NCBI GenBank assembly: GCA_022266195.1
Contig: WHVY01000010.1
Location: 1,562,501-1,626,500, forward strand
Direction of reading: 5' to 3'
Source of the DNA: Tetranychus cinnabarinus
Lineage: Eukaryota; Arthropoda; Arachnida; Trombidiformes; Tetranychidae
DNA: 64,000 bases
The notes under the pieces: generated by a model
Seen by the model: the letters and a program-made list of their open reading frames with translations, nothing else
What the model was told of the DNA's origin: nothing
The model's database searches: none
Position numbers and translations under genes: made by a program
Shown: positions 22,375 to 34,300 of the stretch, piece by piece
How the letters are laid out: every line of letters begins with the position of its first letter
Position numbering within the stretch: position 1 is the first letter of the stretch

Positions 22375-23537
22375 TGTACCTTACAATGAAGGTTCGAACA
22401 TTGAATAAAAACATAAACGTTTAAAGGCTGAAGCCAAAGAAAAACTTTCGGTTGTTCAATAAATCGCTTGGAATCATGATGGCCAATAACTTGAATATGG
22501 TATTGATGAAAAGCTTGATTATCATTAGTTAATTTTGGAAAAATGGGTCGCAATGAAGCTCGAAATGCTAGTAATTTTGAATGAAAACTGCTACTTACAG
22601 CAAGAACGGGATAGTCGGAGTCAACTTCTTGTGCTTACATCTGATAGATCAGCAATACTGAAATGTGAGATATATTTTCAATTTTCAGTTTGACTATAAA
22701 TATTTTATTGGTGGCTGGTAAAAATATTTAAATTAATGTCTTTTCGCGTTTTAAAAATGAAAATTGTTTTGGGTTAAAAGTGAATGGCTTTGTTTACAGT
22801 CACATTTTGAGTCAGATGGGAAAAAGATAATGTCTGATAGAGGCGCCAATTGTGTTATTTTTAAAGATTTTGCTTCTGGTTAATTTACATTAAAAATATA
22901 ATACCTTCTCTGTTACTTTCTATTTCTTATTGTGATTTAGTTTATCTCATTATATTTTAAATCTAAACATGAGTTTTTAAAAGCAGTGTATTCATTTCAT
23001 TGAACTGTGAATATATTGATTTTATCCTCTTACAATCGACAAAGGTAAGCCTCAAACCTTGGTTTATGCATTCATGTTATTACCATTGAAATCAACCACT
23101 CTTCAGATATTGGATAACTTTAGCTTTTTTTGCTGAGATTAGTTGAATCTTTTCTTGAGATGATAGAGTAATTTATTCAACTTTCGATATCTTTCGAAAC
23201 GCCTTCTATTTTATCCAATATATGAAATGCCTTAAGCTATCTTTTAAGAGCTGCAATCTCTCATCGATATGTTTTGTTATCATTTTGTTTTTAACATTTT
23301 CTTCCTTCCTTTAAGTCTTGCAAATATCATATTCATTGAATTTTCTGACCTATTTGTGAGCCTTTGAACAAGGATCCTTTAAACAGTCGTTGAAAAGGGT
23401 AAATATAATTCAATTGCTCATCTATTGTTGAAACAAATAAATTATAAAAATTGCCAATTATGACTAACATTGTAAGATACACCTATGTAACGTCTTTTTC
23501 CTTATTTTTACGCTTTTTATCGCTTCTTTGATTGAAG
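22375..23537 (+). promoter_or_regulatory. Upstream region of cyclin Q with a probable noncoding first exon
   Basis: GAGGCGCCAATTGTGTT at about 22840 and AAAG-GTAAGCCT at about 23043 reproduce the element order and spacing seen upstream of ZDHHC17. The CCNQ ATG directly follows TTTGATTGAAG, which can serve as an acceptor. A 5' UTR intron from about 23044 to 23537 is therefore likely. No other gene is seen. Confidence 0.5.
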
Positions 23538-24377
23538 ATGAGTAATTTTAGCGCATCTTCCCAAGCTAGTTCATTTTTCAACAAAAAACTCCACCAGGCT
23601 CTCAAAACTGTCTATGAATGTGGTGTTAAACTCGAAGCTAAACTGGAAACAATTGCATCAGCAGCTATCTATTTCCATAAATTTTATAAAATATGCTCTC
23701 CTGAACAATTTGATCCGATGCTGATTGGAGCAACATGCATATACTTGGCTGGTAAAGTTGAAGAAGATCATATCAAGCTACGAGATTTAATCAATGTCTT
23801 CCATGCAACCCTAAATCGAGCCAACAAAATGATTCCATTACAATTCGACAATTATTATTGGAATCTGAGAGAGTCATTGGTTCGTTTGGAACTATTGATG
23901 TTACGTGTTCTCAAGTTTGATGTTAATAATAATCTAGCTCATCGGTTTCTCCTTCACTATTTAAGATCGATAAATGAATGGATTGGAAAAGATTACTCTT
24001 CTTCAACAGCTTTTTCTCAAACTTGCTGGTCATTGCTAAATGATTATTATCTAAATCCAAAGTCCATCGACCATAATGCATCTCATGTAGCTATAGCTAT
24101 TATCGAGATTGCTATAAAAACACTCGGAATCCAAATCCCATTGGAAAACGAAGCTCTCATGGATTGGAAAGTAGCGTTGTGTGAAAATGCAACAAAAGAC
24201 AAAGTTCATGCCATTATTTCGGAAGTTTTGACTTTATATGAAAACGATGATCGTGAAAGTGCATCAAAACCACCACCAAAAGAAATATCTCCAAGAAAAA
24301 CTCCTAATTCAGATGTTACAGGTGGCAATATCAGACAATACACTCCTGCAAAGATTATTGAATATCCAAACAAATGA
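23538..24377 (+). CDS. CCNQ: Cyclin Q (FAM58 family), CDK10 partner
   Basis: Activating cyclin of CDK10. Single coding exon of 279 aa. The ATG at 23538 is chosen because the frame upstream holds only a TTG. The first cyclin box is at about residues 15-120, with A-A-I-Y-F-H-K-F-Y, Y-L-A-G-K-V-E-E and L-L-M-L-R-V-L-K-F. The second fold follows, with H-R-F-L-L-H-Y-L, C-W-S-L-L-N-D and H-V-A-I-A-I-I-E-I-A. The W-K-V-A-L-C-E and I-I-S-E-V-L-T-L-Y-E stretch fits the end of CCNQ. A Lys/Pro-rich tail of about 40 residues with S-P-R-K-T-P (proline-directed sites) extends beyond the fold. Cyclin L or K are alternatives, but the motif spacing and short length favour Q. Convergent with POLG2. Confidence 0.88.
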   Translation: MSNFSASSQASSFFNKKLHQALKTVYECGVKLEAKLETIASAAIYFHKFYKICSPEQFDPMLIGATCIYLAGKVEEDHIKLRDLINVFHATLNRANKMIPLQFDNYYWNLRESLVRLELLMLRVLKFDVNNNLAHRFLLHYLRSINEWIGKDYSSSTAFSQTCWSLLNDYYLNPKSIDHNASHVAIAIIEIAIKTLGIQIPLENEALMDWKVALCENATKDKVHAIISEVLTLYENDDRESASKPPPKEISPRKTPNSDVTGGNIRQYTPAKIIEYPNK

Positions 24378-24752
24378 AAGCAGTGAACACAGTGTAAGCA
24401 TTCCTCTGGAGTAGCTAAAATATATTAGAATTATTTATAACATTAAACATTATGTTTCCATTTGATCTAAATTTGTACCACTGATTACGGACTATATCCT
24501 TTTTGAAAAAAGTTCAATATTTACTTTCTTCAATTCCAATAATCGACGCTTAGCTTGCTTGTAATTTAAATATTGGACTCCATTATGACGATGAAAATGA
24601 CGATCTATATACTAACGCAAGACTAGTCTTAATGAATTAGATTTATTAATCATATTCATCACATAGTCACTATTTTTATTCTCACATGTTTTATTTACAT
24701 TGAAGTTTTAGCCAGTTTAATCTTTACTTTCTTCAACTTCAATATTGGACGC
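24378..24752. repeat. 3' junction with a direct repeat of the POLG2 tail (24521-24590 and 24723-24784)
   Basis: Two copies of about 65 bp share TTTACTTTCTTCAAYTYCAAT, then CGACGCTTAGCTTGCTT and ATTGGACTCCATTAT, about 200 bp apart. The right copy contains the last codons and stop of POLG2 (minus strand, stop at 24753-24755). The left copy lies in both 3' flanks. This fits a small local duplication of the gene's end. Confidence 0.75.
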
Positions 24753-26177
24753 TTAGCTTGCTTTATTGGACTCCATTATTGCGAGCTTGATATCGAAGGG
24801 TTTCATCAATTTGAGATATAAAAGGAGGTTGATTTTAACTCTTGTGACATGAACTTCTTCCTAGGAAAATAGAAGAAAAAAAATTAAAATAATCATTAGT
24901 AGGTAGTTCATGATTAAAAATTTGCAAGCCATCAATAAAACCTAAGCTTGTTACAAATAAAATCAGCAAACCTCAAGTTTAGTATCCTTGTTTCGTAAAC
25001 CAATTACTCCTAATCGCAAACTTTCTTCAGTAATTGAAATACTGTATGGAATCCCGATCTGGTCGAACCTGAAATGACAATGAAATAATTCCAAAAGTTT
25101 AAACTACATGACAATATGATGAATAAGTCTATTGTATGCAGTATTCTGCTTATGCTAAAATAATCACCACTGAAATGATTTATCGTCCAAAGTATTGTTT
25201 TGATTCTTAAATGGAAATACAGTTATCCCAAATTCCTTCAACTCTTTAATTAAAAAATCAGCAATGGCATCGAGTTTGGAGTTCAGATTTGAATCTTGTG
25301 ACGGCTTTATAGTTATAGCAACATGGTAAGGAGTTAAAGATTCATGGAACCAAATTTCCTACAGAAAATGAAATAAATGATCAATTAAAAGCTACAATAC
25401 ATATTAAATTCATATTAAACTTACTTTGAATCTCCCTTCGTCGTCTGTTATACATCCATCAATTAAATAAGAAATAGTAGCATTATCTGGAAAAGTTTTA
25501 CACCAAATAATATGACTAGATGATTCAACTCCAATTGAATTTTTGATTTGGTCTCGGTCGGTAATGTACTTGATTGTTTCAAGACACAAAGTTTTATCGT
25601 CGACTAATGGGGATTTAAAATCAATCGATACATTTTCTTCTTTAGTAGTTGCACATTTTCCGATTTGAGATTGATGAAAATGAGATGGACAACCTGAAAG
25701 CTGTAAAATAGATGTGAATTAATTGCTAGAAATTTCTTGAAACACGCAAGTAAATACCTTTCTCCACCATCTATAGCGTTCATTTTGGAAGGAATAAAAT
25801 AAATTAAGAGACTTGTTTGGATCACAGAATATTATTAAATTTTTGAGGCAGCTTTTGGATGACCACAGGGAAAGTTCATTATTTGGTTCACTGATTGGTG
25901 CGACGAGATCAGAAGAATCGAAACTTATGGCGTATTTATCCAATTTCTTTCCACAAAGAAGATGGTTATTCAAGTTGCTAATACTTTCAACTCTCGAAAC
26001 TGGGAAAACAGTGAATTTATCAATAAGTCTATTATAATCGTTTAAGCATCTTTTCAGGTTAGCTTTAATTATAATACCAAAAGTATCCAATTCTTTAATC
26101 CGAACAGCTCTAGAATTCAAACTAAGAAAACCTTTAGATTGCAGATAACTAAAACATTTTGGTAATCCGACAGACAT
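24753..26177 (-). CDS. POLG2: Mitochondrial DNA polymerase gamma accessory subunit
   Basis: Processivity subunit of mitochondrial DNA polymerase. The fold derives from class II aminoacyl-tRNA synthetases. Minus-strand exons are 26177-25758, 25700-25425, 25358-25171, 25068-24972 and 24860-24753, in frame, 362 aa, about the insect length and shorter than vertebrates. Support is R-W-W-R-K at the exon 1 end followed by S-G-C-P-S-H-F, an A-I-T-I-K-P region, and near the end P-Y-S-I-S-I-T-E-E-S-L-R-L-G-V-I-G-L-R-N-K-D-T. The last resembles T-x-x-x-L-x-x-G-x-x-x-L-R-x-R-D-T of POLG2. Donors of introns 3 (GTGGTG) and 4 (GTTTGC) are weak, so the last two exons are less sure. The N-terminal region is poorly conserved. 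Confidence 0.8.
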
Positions 26178-27272
26178 GATTGATAAAATTCAAACCACCA
26201 ATTGAAGACCGAAACATCAAAAGGTATAGACTACAGTCTTGTCCCTTATAGTTGAACAATTAAGAATTGGTCAGAAACAATTTAATCTAACATCAAAATT
26301 AAATAAATACTTAAAGCTGAGGAAAAGCAAAATTTGAATTTCACATCAAAACATAAACATGTGACTTTCCGATGATCGATTGATAAAATTTCGATAGTCG
26401 ATTACTATTTGATTAGCGATTAAATCTTACTACTGGTGAGTTGCTAATAAGTCATTTAAGTGATAGTTAAACCTCTTCATCGAGAAGTTATATGATTTAA
26501 ACACGAGGGCGAAGCCCGAGTGATTACAATCATATAACTTCGAGATAAAGAGGTTTAACTGACTTAGACCAATATTTAATCTAATCTCAACACTTTTTTC
26601 AATTTTCAAAACAAAATTTTGTCTTCATTTTCCATTGCTTTCAATGGGTTTTCATATTTTCATTTTAGGTTTCTTATCATTTTGATTTTTAATTTTGACT
26701 TTTTTTATCAGGTCTAATCAGTCTCTTTATCACTGTCTTAGACCAAACTGTGCATATTTAGTTAACTGTGCTGGTTAACTATGAAGTTAACCAATTTTAA
26801 AAACAGTGCAGATTATACAATATAACCATTTGGGTATATACTGGTTACCTTCATAAAAGTGGTTTAAACGAAATTAAAAACTATTCTAGGAATTAATAGT
26901 TGGAATAAAGATAAGTATTAACCAAATTTACTTCGACTATTAAAAGCTGAAAATGACGTTTCAACTCAACATTACAGCTACATTGTTTTAAATTAACTCT
27001 CAAACATTAACTCATTACAAAAAAGATTTCTCTCAAATTGTTTTGTTTAAATCCTCAAAATTAATGGTGAATAGCAATTTTGTAAACCTATCTAAATTTT
27101 AAATGTCATGAATCATGATGATGGAGATTACCACAGGCGATTAAATAAAATTGAGAAATGTATGGAAAATTATTCAGAAACGATTGGCTGGTACAATTAA
27201 AAGATTGTATTATTGTTTATCCAAATATTTTTACAATTGTTAATTTTTTATACACTAAGAAAAGGAGCTAAT
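26178..27272. other. Intergenic with palindromic elements
   Basis: Between POLG2 (upstream side) and the 3' end of the galactosyltransferase. It holds the foldback element listed separately and, at about 26755-26860, several short palindromic GTTAAC/GGTTAAC words. No gene is seen. Confidence 0.5.
26446..26568. mobile_element. Foldback element with about 40-bp arms
   Basis: The left arm, about 26458-26497 (GTTAAACCTCTTCATCGAG, GAAGTTATATGATT), and the right arm, about 26527-26566, are imperfect reverse complements. They flank a centre with GAGGGCGAAGCCCGAG, itself a small hairpin. The outer end GGTCTAAGTCAGTTAAACC reappears inverted near 26711-26732 (GGTCTAATCAGTCTCTTTATC). That fits a MITE family or a nested copy. 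No target duplication was established. Confidence 0.65.
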
Positions 27273-28808
27273 TCAGGTCTTTTTGGCTCCAGGATTTTTA
27301 GATATTTTAGCTGATGTTGTTGGCTTAGAGACTGGTTTTTCACATGGTTTATCCATTTCATCATAAACTTGGTTCCAAAGGGTGATAATTTCTTTAGGTG
27401 TGTGTTTATGACTTGTCATAAGCCGTTTGAAATTACAATGATTAACCTTAACTCGAACATTTTTCATCAAAGCATAATTTAATCGACGGACCTTAGCTGC
27501 TTCAGCAACAATGCCAGTCATGAAGACGTCTTCTAGGTGAAGCGGTTTCATTTTGTAACTTTGTTCACTTAATGGTTTAGAAACATCTCCAGAAAACATG
27601 TAACATGGTCCTGTGGCGAAATTGGGGAAAACGGTACCATTGAAAACGGACGGAGAGACAAACCATTTACTTTTAGTGTCTCGATGGGGTTTCCATTTTT
27701 TAGCGATATGACCAATAATGGAATTAGTGAAGGTTCGGGTTTCACAGAAATCAACAAGCAATTGCATATTAATAAACATATCATCATCAACTTTTAAAAC
27801 AAATTTAACTTTATCGCAATTATCACTGACCCATTTCATCATTGACATTGTTTTTAGTGTCAAATTGTAATAACTGTCAATATATGCACCTTGAAGTAAA
27901 TCGGAATATTGTTCATTCTCTTTTTTAACTTTGCTGTTAATGTTCGCATCACGCGAATTACCGATAAGAAAGAGCAAAAGAGAACCACGTTCTACCGCAA
28001 ACTTTCCCCATGTTTGACGAATTGCTTGGCGAGCTTCAAAGTTTCCAACAGCAGAGTTGACCAAAATTAACAGGTCAAGGGAAGCTCCGTTATCAGTATC
28101 ACAGAAGTTTGGTTTGTCAATTAAAAATTGTCGAGTTAAAGCAATTTCGTCAGCTGTAAAGAACCCTTTCGGCCTTTGCTCTTCTGGTTCTTTTGAAGTT
28201 TCATTTCTGGTATTGAATGGCGACTGATTGGGTACTTCATTAACAGAATGATAATCAAAGTTGTTAACAGGGGAAGGCGAATGTTTCGGGGTTGTTACAG
28301 GTGATGTAGCTGATGATGATGATGACGGTGGTAGTGGTGGGAGAGAGCGAGACGATGAAAGTTGAAACAAAGGTCTTCGTGATGGAAATGACGAAGGAGA
28401 CGGTGAAGGAGATAGATTGGTGAAGGATGGTGAAGAGTGAGAAGAGGATGAAGAAATTGATGAAGATTTTATCACAGGTACATAAGATGAAAATGATGGT
28501 GGTTTTGCTGAAGAGGAGGCAGGAATGGTCGGTTTTCCTGGAGATTGTTGAACTAAGCCATTTACAGGCAGTGAAGGTTTGTTATTACTAATTTGATTAG
28601 TATTATCAAGTGCTGGTGAGGCTGGTGAGGGTTGATAAGGCACTAAATTGAACATTTCAACCAATTTTTCCTTATCAACATCATTTAACACTAATCTCCG
28701 TCCGTTTCCAATCCCAGTCGGGCTTCCATAATGACTGATGGTCATTAAAGTTGCCAATACAAAAGTTATACAAAATAAAGTTAACATTCGCTTTTGTGCT
28801 GAAATCAT
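27273..28808 (-). CDS. Beta-1,3-galactosyltransferase family protein (GT31), Golgi type II
   Basis: Transfers a sugar (Gal or GlcNAc) in beta-1,3 linkage onto glycoconjugates in the Golgi. One coding exon of 511 aa. A basic start plus a hydrophobic segment (residues 9-25, L-T-L-F-C-I-T-F-V-L-A-T-L) forms the type II anchor. A long Ser/Pro-rich stem covers residues 55-200. The catalytic domain follows: R-Q-A-I-R-Q-T-W-G (260-268), F-L-I-G-N-S, D-S-Y-Y-N-L-T-L-K-T, the metal-binding D-D-D (341-343) and E-D-V-F-M-T-G (426-432). The C-terminal H-C-N and basic tail fit the family. Acceptor specificity cannot be read from sequence. An acceptor at 28935-28937 just upstream of the ATG shows that this exon also carries 5' UTR. 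Confidence 0.93.
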   Translation of the reverse strand: MISAQKRMLTLFCITFVLATLMTISHYGSPTGIGNGRRLVLNDVDKEKLVEMFNLVPYQPSPASPALDNTNQISNNKPSLPVNGLVQQSPGKPTIPASSSAKPPSFSSYVPVIKSSSISSSSSHSSPSFTNLSPSPSPSSFPSRRPLFQLSSSRSLPPLPPSSSSSATSPVTTPKHSPSPVNNFDYHSVNEVPNQSPFNTRNETSKEPEEQRPKGFFTADEIALTRQFLIDKPNFCDTDNGASLDLLILVNSAVGNFEARQAIRQTWGKFAVERGSLLLFLIGNSRDANINSKVKKENEQYSDLLQGAYIDSYYNLTLKTMSMMKWVSDNCDKVKFVLKVDDDMFINMQLLVDFCETRTFTNSIIGHIAKKWKPHRDTKSKWFVSPSVFNGTVFPNFATGPCYMFSGDVSKPLSEQSYKMKPLHLEDVFMTGIVAEAAKVRRLNYALMKNVRVKVNHCNFKRLMTSHKHTPKEIITLWNQVYDEMDKPCEKPVSKPTTSAKISKNPGAKKT

Positions 28809-31300
28809 TTTGTTTAGTTAATTGTTGATCACAAGAAAATTTGATATGAATTTGACGAATTTCACCAAAGATTTTTCTCCAAAGTTGTATTAAATAACGA
28901 GTCTCAGATGAACTCCATTTAATCATTGATAGACCTGTGGCAAGGAATAAAAATAGATACAATAGATTAGAAATTTTATGGGAAAAAATGGCAAAAATCA
29001 GGTAGGGTTATAAAATGAGAATATTTTTGGAATTTTTGTCCCTAACAAAATCAACCTCTATTCAAGAAGCTAAGAAACTATTATCTGATACAAGACAAGG
29101 TTAAATCTAGCAGACTAGCCTTAGTGGGCTTATCTTATATTTTGATTACCTTGAGGCAATCACTGATTAATATTTGATCAGGTTTTCCTGTAAAACCAGA
29201 GTATATTCATCTCTCAGATCAAGCACCTTTGAGAGAAAGTAAAACAAGTTCACCTCTGAGACTGAAAAGATTTATCAATATTGAACAATAACTGACAGAT
29301 TGAAAAACTATTCATGCAAATGAATACATTGAAATCCAGGAATTGAAATATTTGAATACTGAAAGTTTCAAATTCAAAGTTACAATAAAACTGTTGTAAA
29401 GTTTCAATAACTCAACTCAAATCATTGAATCGAAAACAACTTACCAGTAAAAACCGATGATAGAGAAGCGTTGTTGTAAGAATAATTAATAACAAATATA
29501 CTGATATGAGTAACTAAATTGTTTAATTGAAATCTGCGTACATTTTAACCTAATCCTACAAATAAGTGTTAACGCCTTGATATCAGAAAGGAGAATTGTT
29601 TTGCGTAAATAAAGGTTGACATGAAAGGGGACAAGACAATGGGAATAAAAGTAAGTTATTGATAGATGAAAATTATCAATTAGCTATAGACTCACCTTCT
29701 TTTTATTGGTAACCGACAATTACCATTGGAGCAATTACATTATGATACTCATTAATTGTGTTGAATAGTTAAAAAGAATGAGAAGGCAAATAGAAGATAA
29801 CTTTTTCTTGTTCAATTTAGGTGAAATACAGCAAAATAATGGCAGCAGCAAGTAATCGACTTGTCAATTTTATTTAATACCATTGACGTCCGATGAATCT
29901 GTTGTCAAATAATCAGAAATGGCTGGTTGATATTGAATGAAAAGTTAATTGATCCACCAACAGCAAAAAAAGTGGTAGAAGCACACAAAAGATCAAGTTT
30001 CCAAAGGTAAAGGTGAGTTTTGATATAAAAATTGGTGATGAAACAAAGAAAACAAAAGATTCCAATTAGGATATTTGATGAAACAGTTTATGATTAAGAT
30101 AACAATTGAAATAGAAACCACAGTACACCAAGAATATGTCAAAAAAACAATCTTGATTAGATTGGAAGGTGAAAAAGCATGTTACAAGGAGGAAAAACTA
30201 GAAAGGTTGATGCATGGCAGTAGAGATTTAACAGAAAGTGAAAGGACACCAAAAAAAGGAAGAAGAGAGGGGAAGACGCACAGAGAGAAAAGAGATAAAT
30301 AAAAGGATGGAAGGACCACAGAGAAAAACTGGTTTTTGGAATACTTTTTTTTGGTAAAAGGTTAGGCCAACTAGCCTAAGGTAATTTTGAGGGTTCAAAA
30401 CAAGGGCCAATCAGAAAACCTTGGCCAGGTAAACAGGGTAAAGGAAAAATTGAAGCTACACTATTAGGATGCATCAAAGTTAGTCCTTGACCGATTCTTA
30501 AACAAAAACTTCAGAGAAGTTGAAGAGAAGGATCATCATCATGGTAATGATTGGTGAAGTTGAAAATTAAAAGTTATCACACTAATTCAAAAAACTGAAG
30601 GTTAAGAGATTAAATTGTATGGTGAATAACACAAGAGAAAGATGACTTGTTAAACAATCCAAGTGTACTTACCTTGTTAAAAATATTGAAAATATAAATT
30701 TGTAGTAGTAGTTGTTGTTGTTGTTGGTGATGAGCGTGGTTAGCTAATGTTGACTCCATAAGAGGCCAAACTTAACTGTGAAGTTACCAACAATGAATGG
30801 TGTGTCTACCCGAGTGAGTTAACATCAACTTAGCTTCTTTAGCCGGCTTGGCAGGTATCAACATCAACGTGATCAATTCAACTTTCACGATACAAGAAGA
30901 AGCTACAACAGCAAAAGAAGATGAGGATGAAAAGGAGAGAAAGAGGGATTAAGAAAATGAGAAAGAAGAGAATAGTTCGACTTGTTGTCAAACAAGTTAA
31001 TGTAAAGATCCGTAGGAAAAGGTCAGACTTGGAACTTTTCTCGGAAGAAAACAAGTTTATCTGAAAACCCGTACATTAAAAAATATAAGAAAAAAAAGAA
31101 GTCAAAGATTTCATTTCCATCAATTTCTTTATCTTCATCTGATCCTTCATCTTTCTGGCTTCTTCTTCAGCTTCAGCTGCAACTTTCAGTTCCTTGCTGC
31201 AAATTTTTCCCTCTTGGCGATATTTTGATTCGGTTTCCGGGGCTAATTTATATTCCTCATATCGTCAAACATTTAACATACTTTAATGGCGCCAACCTGT
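28809..31300 (-). promoter_or_regulatory. Probable 5' noncoding exons and promoter of the GT31 gene
   Basis: On the minus strand, good donors occur at 30672-30668 (AACAAG then GTAAGTAC) and 29444-29440 (TTTACTG then GTAAGTTG). The acceptor CCACAG at 28937-28935 feeds the coding exon. This suggests a transcript starting beyond 30.6 kb with one or two noncoding exons. GTTGTTGTTGTTGTTG lies near 30715 and a GGCGCC at about 31286. The A/G-rich open frame at 30075-30302 is low complexity and is not called. Confidence 0.4.
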
Positions 31301-34300
31301 CAGGAACCAAAGTTCATTTAACATTTCATGGGATTTATTATCACCATCATCACCATCAAAATCATGACTCTTGACTATCAGACAAATAAAATTCCCCTTT
31401 GAATCACCATCGCAAAGACCATCAGCATCACCATAATCATCTTCACAGAGTAGCCTTCATAGGATTGAGAATGCGAAAAGAAATGATCTCATAAGTTACC
31501 AATTTACCTTGATAGAGTGAAACTTATTATCATGATTAGTCCTTGGAAGTTAAATATATTGTAAACATTCAATTATTAATAGCATTTCACTCAAGTAAAC
31601 TAAAATCTTTTGGCAGAGAATCTGAATACAAAGAGATGTAAGGAATAAAAAAGAAATGATGAAAAAGAAAGTGAACAAGCATTGTACACTAGATTGCAAT
31701 TCAAATGAACAATAACGTACTAATCAAGAAACATACCAATTTAATTTCACTTGTACTTTAACTGACAAAGTACATAAGATAACATGTTAAATCCTTAGGT
31801 CTAACCAAAATCTAGACTCTTTATATCCATTACGGTGACTTTTGACTGTTGGATATGATTTACGTAACCTGATCATGGTTAAATTACTCTTATTCAGATT
31901 AAACTAGATGATAATACTGGATGAAACTTGATTATCACGAGTTAAATGATTGAGATTTACAATTATTTTGGGTTGGTCAAGCAGTTAAACACGAATCACA
32001 AGCAATCAAAAGGTAGAGATAGGGAAAGTGGATTATCATAAGATGAACAAGATGACTGACAGAAAACAAAAAGGGCGCAATATTTCGAGGGACAGTTAAC
32101 TAATTATTTTTGATCCTTGTAAAAATAAACAGGAAGTATTTTTGTGTACAAATAACATTATTTATAACAATTATGTTAATTTATTTGGATTAAATTATGA
32201 TTTAGTTTCATCATTTAAGCAAATTAATCCAATTTTATGGATCAAATCAATTGTAGCTTTGTTTTACTCTTAACAAGTAAAAGCAATGAGACAAGTTACT
32301 TTTATTTTTACCTTGATTTTAGACCCAAATCTTCCGGCTTTGTAATATCACAATAATTTTGTTTAATTTTTTTATTGTTAATTCTTCCTTTTACAAAATA
32401 GTCAAAGATAATTAGCGCATCAAATTAAATTTAATAAGGTCTTACAAGATGTAATGATGATGATAATACAATAATACAAAACTAGGTGAAGCTTGGATGT
32501 TAATTTTTGCTTGTGTTTAGTAGGTTGACAGGTTGACGAGAAGTGAGTAAAGTTAAGGATTGATTGATCATTTTAAAACAAAATCAATGGTCAATCAACT
32601 AATTATATTGCTTTAAATGAAAGTGGAAAGAGCAAGATTGATTAGAAAACAATAGTAATTATGAAAACAAGTTAATTGAACAACACGGCAAACGATAATA
32701 AACAATGTAAACATCTTAAAACCAAGGATCATCAGGTTTGTAAACAATGATCATATTGAGACGGGAAAAGTGATAAGTTGATAATGAATCAAGGTGATTG
32801 TGATGATGGTCAATAAGAGACGGGCTTAAAGGATGAACCGAAAGCCTTGTGATCTAATGTTGAAGCCTTGATGGTTTAACCTAAAACCAGGACAACAATG
32901 GTTCATCATTGGTCTAATTGTGGCTTATTGTTGGTTTATTCAATTGACAATTTCCTTGATTCACTGAGAGGAAATAATGACAATGTATAATCTAAGTGAA
33001 TATCAATTTAGTTCAAACTTTTGTGTCAACAGAGTTGAAAAATGCCACACAAAACATGATTGTCTCATTATCTACTCAGTCTATATGGATGCATGTGTCT
33101 GACCATAATAATAGATTACAAAAATCTGGTTCATATTTGAGTTTTTATTATGGTTTACTGGGTTTATCTGGATAAACAATCACATGAATTAGCAACAAAA
33201 AAACGCAAAATGATGTCGATATGTTTCTGGTAGCAACAAGCCAACAATTAGTTTGGGACAACAAAAAAGTGAAGTACATGTAAAGGTATTTAGGTAAAAA
33301 AAGTGACTATTTGAACAGCAACAAAAGTGAAAAATATCAATGAAAAAGGATGATTTTTATCAGCCAACCGATGAAATTTTCACTTCTTTGTCATCGTCAT
33401 CATAATCATCATCATGGTGAAAGAAAGTTACTTCACTTTTAACCTGTATTTAGTGGATGAGTGAAGCTTTGCTGGTTTATAACAAAAAAAAACAACATAA
33501 ACAAACTTACCTTATGCTTATAATTGAGCGAGTCTACAGGCATTTCAAGATGAAATTATCAATTTTCAGCTTTTACTTATTACTGATCCACCATTTAATC
33601 AAATTTATTCAGATTTACAACAGATTCAACTGTTTGATTATGGCTGAGAAAAATTGATATATCTATTGAAAGCTCTTGACTTGAGTCTAGATATGTGATT
33701 TGATGATGATACTGTAGGTATTGAATAGGCAGACTAGTAAAGGGGGTAAAAATAGATAGATAATAATAAGAGGTGGGAATTAAATAGACCAGCGATGAAA
33801 AAGCATTAAGAATTGTAGAAAAATGAAAAAAAGAGTTTTCCTTCACATGTGAGTGAATTCTGGATGAATGAAAGTCTACTTTTTCATCTCTTCACCGATG
33901 AATGACCACTAATGGTAACCTTGAAAAATCTGAATAATCTTGATACTCCTTAATCTTGTATTTTCATCAAATCATCATCTTCTTCATGATACTTCTTACC
34001 TTGTTGATGAACAAGCCTTATCATTTCTCAATCTTCTCATTTCAAGTGAAGATGAGAAGAAGCGAGACAGAAAATATTTGAATCGTTTTCTTTTTCTCAT
34101 TTTCTTCCCTTTATCAATGGCTAACTGACAATGGACTTAAAATGATTAAAGGTTGTTGTTGTTGATGATGCTAATGCTGATGATGATGATGGTGGCGATG
34201 ATGAGGAAAGGAAGAAAATATCTGGTCTATCATCATCCAGGTCAACTGAATAAGCAGCTCTTGTTATGTCCATCTTCCGGACTTGAGAAGGTTGTTGCCA

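Noticed and set aside
30075..30302. 75-codon Lys/Glu-rich open frame on the plus strand
   Set aside because: A/G-rich low-complexity text in the 5' noncoding region of the GT31 gene; no domain, no splice context.
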